From Pelobates cultripes (lineage: Eukaryota; Chordata; Amphibia; Anura; Pelobatidae), in contig OW240915.1 in the NCBI GenBank assembly GCA_933207985.1, forward strand, positions 267,019,000-267,082,999: a stretch of 64,000 bases of DNA, written 5' to 3'. Positions 59,204-64,000 of this stretch are shown one piece after another (the first letter of the stretch is position 1; each line of letters begins with the position of its first letter). Below the pieces are notes generated by a model. It had not been told where the DNA came from and did not search any database. It saw nothing but the letters and a program-made list of their open reading frames with translations. A program made the position numbers and the translations under genes.

Positions 59204-60240
59204 GTCTTTTCCTTGAGCCAGTGTTCTTGCACGCCCCACACATGCCACATCCATAAAACCCCTTTGATTCTTTAAAAAAGTTAATTTCTGTCTTCTTATT
59301 TCTAATGTGATTATGTACTATGTAATCCCTTAACTTCGGTGCTCCCCTATAAACAAGCGTTGGTGTATCTGGGAGTATCTTTTTTAAAACACTGTCGGTT
59401 TTCAAAGTAGGCCAATATTTAAAAAAAATTATTTTATCTTGATGATGTTTACAATAAAATTAACTAATAAAAACAATCTTACTTTGGTCAGTGGTCTACT
59501 TTGGTGGTTTATATTCAATGTTGTTCTCTCCTTTTAAATGGCCTCCTCATAAGCTTTTTCTAAAAGTGGTTCCTGATAGCCCTTTTGTCCAAAATCATTA
59601 ATGATTTTCAGAGATTGTTATTTAAATACTTCCTCATCTGAACAATTTCTTCGAATTCACAGGGGTTGGGCTTTTGGGGCATTTAACAGCCACGGGGAGA
59701 AGTGACAGATGTTCTCCTTTATGTAGCTGTTAACGTCCACTGGTTTGAAGTAGGTCTTGGTCCTAATAGCCCCCCCCGCCTTCGATATAGATGCTCAGGT
59801 CCAGAAAATTAATACAAGTTTTGCTATGTGCTTTCCAATTTTATTCCCCAGTCGTTGTCATTTAAAAATGATAAAAATAGGTTTAGAGAGGGTTCATCAC
59901 CTTTCCAGATTAAAAAGATGTAATCTATACAACGGCGATATAGCACCTGGTTCGCACCCAATTCATGATTCTCATATAAAAATCTTTGTTCCCACTGTGA
60001 CATAAACAACTTTGCATAACTGGGTGTGAACCTGGTGCCTGTCGCCGTTCTGCAAAAATAGTTATGGGTAAGGATCCAAAGGATTCCCTCTAAGATAAAT
60101 TCAATCTGGTTCACAGGAAATTTCTCAAATGTCTCTAAATTTCCATAGTAGCAATCTCCCATTTAATTTAGATTTTCTTCCCTAGTAGTTTCTGTAATTC
60201 ATATTGGCGGTTTTGTAGATCCATGGTTTTGGCACAATTA
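59046..60240 (-). pseudogene. Penelope-like retroelement, RT C-terminus to GIY-YIG start
   Basis: The minus frame 59824-60162 encodes the late RT: ILTHNYF, motif-B-like TGTRFTPSYAKLFM, and motif C as RRCIDYIFLIW, where the family has RYIDDIFLIW. The second catalytic Asp is therefore Tyr, and the copy is inactive. The frame 59118-59405 carries the linker (LVYRGAPKLRDYIVHNHI) and a CCHH-type cysteine cluster (CGMCGACKNT), then FPIKQLITC and the start of GIY-YIG (IYLII.CSCG.RYVG), where it is lost in the palindrome. Stops and frameshifts lie between. Penelope elements combine RT with GIY-YIG endonuclease. Confidence 0.88.
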
Positions 60241-60375
60241 GCGTCAATTGACACATTCTGATCACCAAATATAACATCAATATTTTTACCACAGTGCATT
60301 CTTTTTTTTTTAAAAACATCTTAAAACAATAGCAGCAAACACAGTTCGTGAGAGATAAAACAATCCAGAAAAAAC

Positions 60376-61326
60376 ACAAAGTGTTCTGTGAATAAATAGG
60401 CACTTAGGTACAGTTTTAAAAATATAACAAGTTCACACGTTACTACACTCAGGTGGATATCCCCCTATTCAACCCAAAACGTGAGAGCAAACAATCAAAA
60501 ACAGGAAGGTGTACAATACACCAACCAGAGAAGTGGAGCGTGTAAGGTGTACTATAGGATACAACTACCCTTTGTTGGGATATAGGGATTAACCTGCAAA
60601 ATGGAGAAAAAAAAGGACTAATAGTGTAATAACATCAGGGGTATAAGTGGACTGTAGGTGGGAATGAGCCTTCCAGGACTGGCTCAGATCATTTAGGCAG
60701 AAGTGTACTAGGTGACACAATCCCCTCTTCTGTCCACTCAAATATGTCATCTATAGATGTCATCTATATAACGGCGATAGAGCACCAAGTTAACACCCTA
60801 TTCATGATTCTCATATACAAATCCCTCCTGCCTGCTTGCTTGAAAAGAAGAGTGTGCCTCCTCAGAGGCACAGACAGTTATCACCTTGAGCCATGCATTA
60901 AGGGCTCTGGAAAAGGTGAGCAAGATCTTTTTATTGTATATCTTTTTTATCATACCTTACATACTACTGCAGAAGTCTCCTGGTTTCCCCACTTTTTTCC
61001 GTTTCATATACCATATTTGAGTGGACAGAAGAGGGGATTGTGTCAACTAGTACACTTCTGCCTATGCGATCTGAGCCAGTCCTGGAAGGCTCATTCCCAC
61101 CTACAGTCCACTTATACCCCTGACGTTATTACACTATTAGTCCCTTTTTTTTCTTAATTTTACAGGTTAATCCCTAAGTCCCAACAAAGGGTAGGTGTAT
61201 CCTATAGTACACCTTATACACTCCACTTCTATGGTTGGTGTATTGTACATGAGTGTAGTAGCTTGTGAACGTGTTATATTTTTATAACTGTATCTAAGCA
61301 CCTATATTTTCACAGAGCACTTTGTG
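60376..61326. repeat. Long inverted repeat around a Penelope RT fragment
   Basis: Arms 60376-60746 (371 bp) and 61012-61326 (315 bp) are close complements. The left arm has about 50 extra bases near 60455-60510. The 265-bp spacer contains, on the minus strand at about 60762-60812, YENHE*GVNLVLYRRYIDDI, a Penelope RT fragment retaining the YIDD pair, and is homologous to 59920-59985. The arms have no ORF and are probably Penelope terminal repeats in head-to-head arrangement. Confidence 0.85.
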
Positions 61327-64000
61327 AACCTTCTGCCATTGTTTTATGGTTCAGTTCGGATGCTTACGTCCCCATGGCATCTCTGTCTCTGGGAGAGGTT
61401 GTGACATACCCGCTTAAACTAATTATTTTCCTTAAATTCCTGTGGGTTGAAAAAAGGGTACTTACTCTGGCATTCAGATAGTGATTGTCCAGCAGAGTCT
61501 CCTGTACATTCCCTCTAAATAGCACTCTCCTAGTGCTCAGGGAAGTGGGTGAAATCAGTGGATAAACTTGACTTGACAAGGTGGTAATTTTGCCCGAGTC
61601 GGAGTTCCAGAAGAAACATGTTCAGGTCCCATTGAAGGCGTTACCTACTCTGGCTTTCCATAGCTGCTAGCAGGCAATTTGGTGAAGTGCGCTTGATGGA
61701 GCTACATGGAGGGGACATTAGATACCACATTAAAATATAATTTGAAAAGTCTATAAAAAAATATTAAATAATTTTAAAAGTTTATCCAAAAATATTAAAT
61801 CAAGCCTAATATTTTGTCAGTTACTTCTTGTCAATATTCACCACAATTCCAATAATGAACTGCACTTATTAATCAGTAATCTCCAAATAATTATATAATT
61901 GTAAAGCACTATAGAATAAGTTGGCACTATATAAATGACAGTAATATTAATAAAAGGGTTGAAGCTGTAAATTGTAATGTAAGATGGTGTGTGGGCATTT
62001 ACTTATACGGGTAACTGTGTGAATGTGTATCTAATATCTCACTTCTTCTGTAAATGAAATGGCATTGCAAAAGTTATTTTATTATAGATCTGGGAATTTA
62101 TTAAACATATAAATCTTTAGATTTAAATATACTTTTCCTCCTTAAAACATGTATCAACTGATATGAAATATAGTGAAAGCAGACATATTTACTTGGTACA
62201 AAACTTTTGTTTTCAACAATTTATTGTATTTCTTTATACAATATATTTTTTTTTATAGTGAATAAATCAGGTTAGAAACATGTTAAAGTGCCATTAAATT
62301 CCATTGTAGTATTTCATTTTATTTTAGGAATGTACATTAAATTGAATCTGAATTATTTAAGAAAATACTTCACATCTGTGTTTCAGCACTACCTAACTCT
62401 CCTCTATCTTCCTTAATAAAATCACTGACTGATCAAGCAAATCATTCATTAGCTCTGAGTCCTTTTGTACCTGGAAACTAGATACAATACAATATACAAT
62501 GTACGTGCATCTACAGCTTTAGAATTTGATGCTTGTTGTAAAAGAAATGAATCACATTTGGGTTTTACTTATTGAAATTGGAAATGGAGGAATTAACCAG
62601 AAAATTGCAAATGTTGAGCCAAATTACCAGTTTACACTCTATATTTGGAAAAGTCCTTTTGCTTGTATGTTTAAGTCTGTAGAGATGTAAGATACCATGA
62701 ATACAAATAAATTGTATATATAGAGTGAAACCATGAACATTTATTACAGAATTGCATTATAATCACAAAATGAATTCCAATTTAAAAGCATTACAAAACA
62801 GTGCTTAAAAACACATTTGAATCACAAAATTACAGCATTGAACAGTCAGAACTCTTTACCCAACGCGTTTAGTCCTGGATCCTGATCTATTTGGAATGGA
62901 TGATCTTCTATACCATGCAATTGCTCTGCACTGCATGATGTAATTAGCCTCTTTAACGATACTTTTGATATATTCTTTAAAAATACTATTGATCTATTAG
63001 TTAATAATACTATTGATCTATGTAATAAAATATATTTTATTTATTCCAATTATTCATATTGGTGTGATTCTTTTCATCTGAGATATAGCAAAACACCAAA
63101 GCAGATTAATCCAGCCTTACACTAACAGGGGATATGTCATGATGACATATTGCTGTCATTTATATTTAGCGAAGATTAGGTCTCCAGGATTTCAACACAT
63201 GATACACCACCGCTTATTCAATGTGATCCCACCACAAATAGCTTTCTAATAAAGGGGTGTGCAACACAGTCCTGTCCCCGAGCAATATCTCAAAATAGTC
63301 AGCTAGGGGACACTACTCTCTCACACTAATAGCCTAAGGAAGCACTTGCTATTCAAAACAGCTGCCTGATGTAAAATTAAACATAAGAGGCACTAATTTC
63401 CCTTTGCCCTCTTCACCAGCTGTAGAGATCTGGAGCTAAAGCCCACAACTGGAGCATTTTCCTACCATTTGTTTCAAAGACCAAGTTAGAAAAAAGTAAC
63501 CAATAAGGTTAAAAAAGATAAGGAACAGTATAAAAATCTATACTTATATATTATACATTTATTAAATATAATATGTAAATATGTTTACTGTTCCTTCTTT
63601 TTTTCTCTTTACTGATCACTTTTATTTGATCTGTGAATAGAATTGACATTTTGTAGCTGTCCTGTAGTCATCAATCACCTTTGTATCCATCAAACGTCTC
63701 TTTTTTGATGCCATAGGCAGAATTCTGAAACATGTATGAAAATGAACATACACTATTTTGGAATACCTTTGATTTGTCATTTGGCTACATTTCAGCTTGG
63801 AGTCCGGGAATTTGGATGATCACCTGGTTCTTGGCACAAATTCAGATGAATTGCAGTTTGGAACGTAACACATCTCTAAGTCTATTCTCTGTGACATGTT
63901 CAAGGATTTCTTAGGATGCAGTGGCTTTAACAGCCACCTTGAAAAATGAAAATTAAAAGCAAGTTTTTATTAATAGAGTACATTTTTTTTAATCTACCAT
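61327..64000. other. AT-rich DNA, no gene seen; one retroposon tail
   Basis: At 61895-61935 GTAAAGCACTATAGAATAAG and TTGGCACTATATAAATGAC form the 3' tail shared with other retroposon ends in the window. Near 62860-62890 AACGCGTTTAGTCC faintly recalls the Penelope terminal motif. No coding exon was recognised. Confidence 0.5.

Noticed and set aside
60744..61157. 137-codon plus-strand frame
   Set aside because: It crosses the spacer and one arm of the inverted repeat and is antisense to the Penelope RT fragment.
62860..62890. AACGCGTTTAGTCCTGGATC as a third Penelope-type hammerhead
   Set aside because: The core CTGANGA and both stems could not be formed; only the ACGCGTTT element is present.

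Overview
The window looks like gene-poor, repeat-rich nuclear DNA of a vertebrate, most likely a frog or toad. The best clues are several insertions with TTAA target sites and termini of the TTAAAGGRR type, as described for Xenopus T2/Kolobok MITEs, together with CR1-like and Penelope-like retroelements, Tc1-like transposon relics, foldback hAT elements and long CA, TA and GATA microsatellites. I found no convincing host exon, rRNA or tRNA gene. Nearly every reading frame of any length belongs to a mobile element or a microsatellite. The species call is an inference.

Layout. 1-5.6 kb is AT-rich and empty apart from microsatellites. 5.6-8.6 kb holds a T2-type MITE, an LTR and a CR1 3' end. 11.5-12.9 kb is a T2-type MITE split by a LINE fragment. 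14.8-15.2 kb is another MITE. 17.7-18.24 kb is a tandemly duplicated unit with a well-formed hammerhead-ribozyme-like motif on the minus strand, resembling a retrozyme. 18.4-20.4 kb holds a small hAT-like foldback and a 1.5-kb T2-like element swollen by CA repeats. 21.6-22.8 kb is a solo LTR. 28.0-34.1 kb is the centrepiece: a young LTR element on the minus strand (TG...CA ends, 5-bp CCTTA target duplication, PBS-like site and polypurine tract) whose only large ORF is a 728-codon repeat-rich protein without recognisable pol. Its right end and flank were duplicated around a LINE relic. 35.35-35.68 kb is a textbook foldback hAT MITE with an 8-bp duplication. 36.9-42.1 kb holds a hammerhead-like motif, two Tc1 relics, a LINE fragment and a palindrome. 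48.1-49.2 kb is a TIR element, 50.4-50.7 kb a hairpin minisatellite, and 50.76-52.06 kb an intact solo LTR (CATAC duplication). 53-54.2 kb is a Tc1 relic with a tandem duplication. 54.2-61.3 kb is a cluster of Penelope-like fragments, many arranged as inverted repeats, with a CR1 element inserted in one arm.

How the parts fit together. Four LTRs in the window share ends and promoter layout (a TATA-like box followed by ATTAAA or AATAAA), and three share a palindromic GGAGATAATT stem-loop, so they are related families of different age. Hammerhead-like cores with self-complementary stem III occur in the retrozyme-like unit and beside Penelope-like sequence. The nesting (LINE in MITE, CR1 in Penelope palindrome, LINE beside Tc1) gives a relative order of insertion. 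All similarity statements are by eye; no alignment or database search was run.
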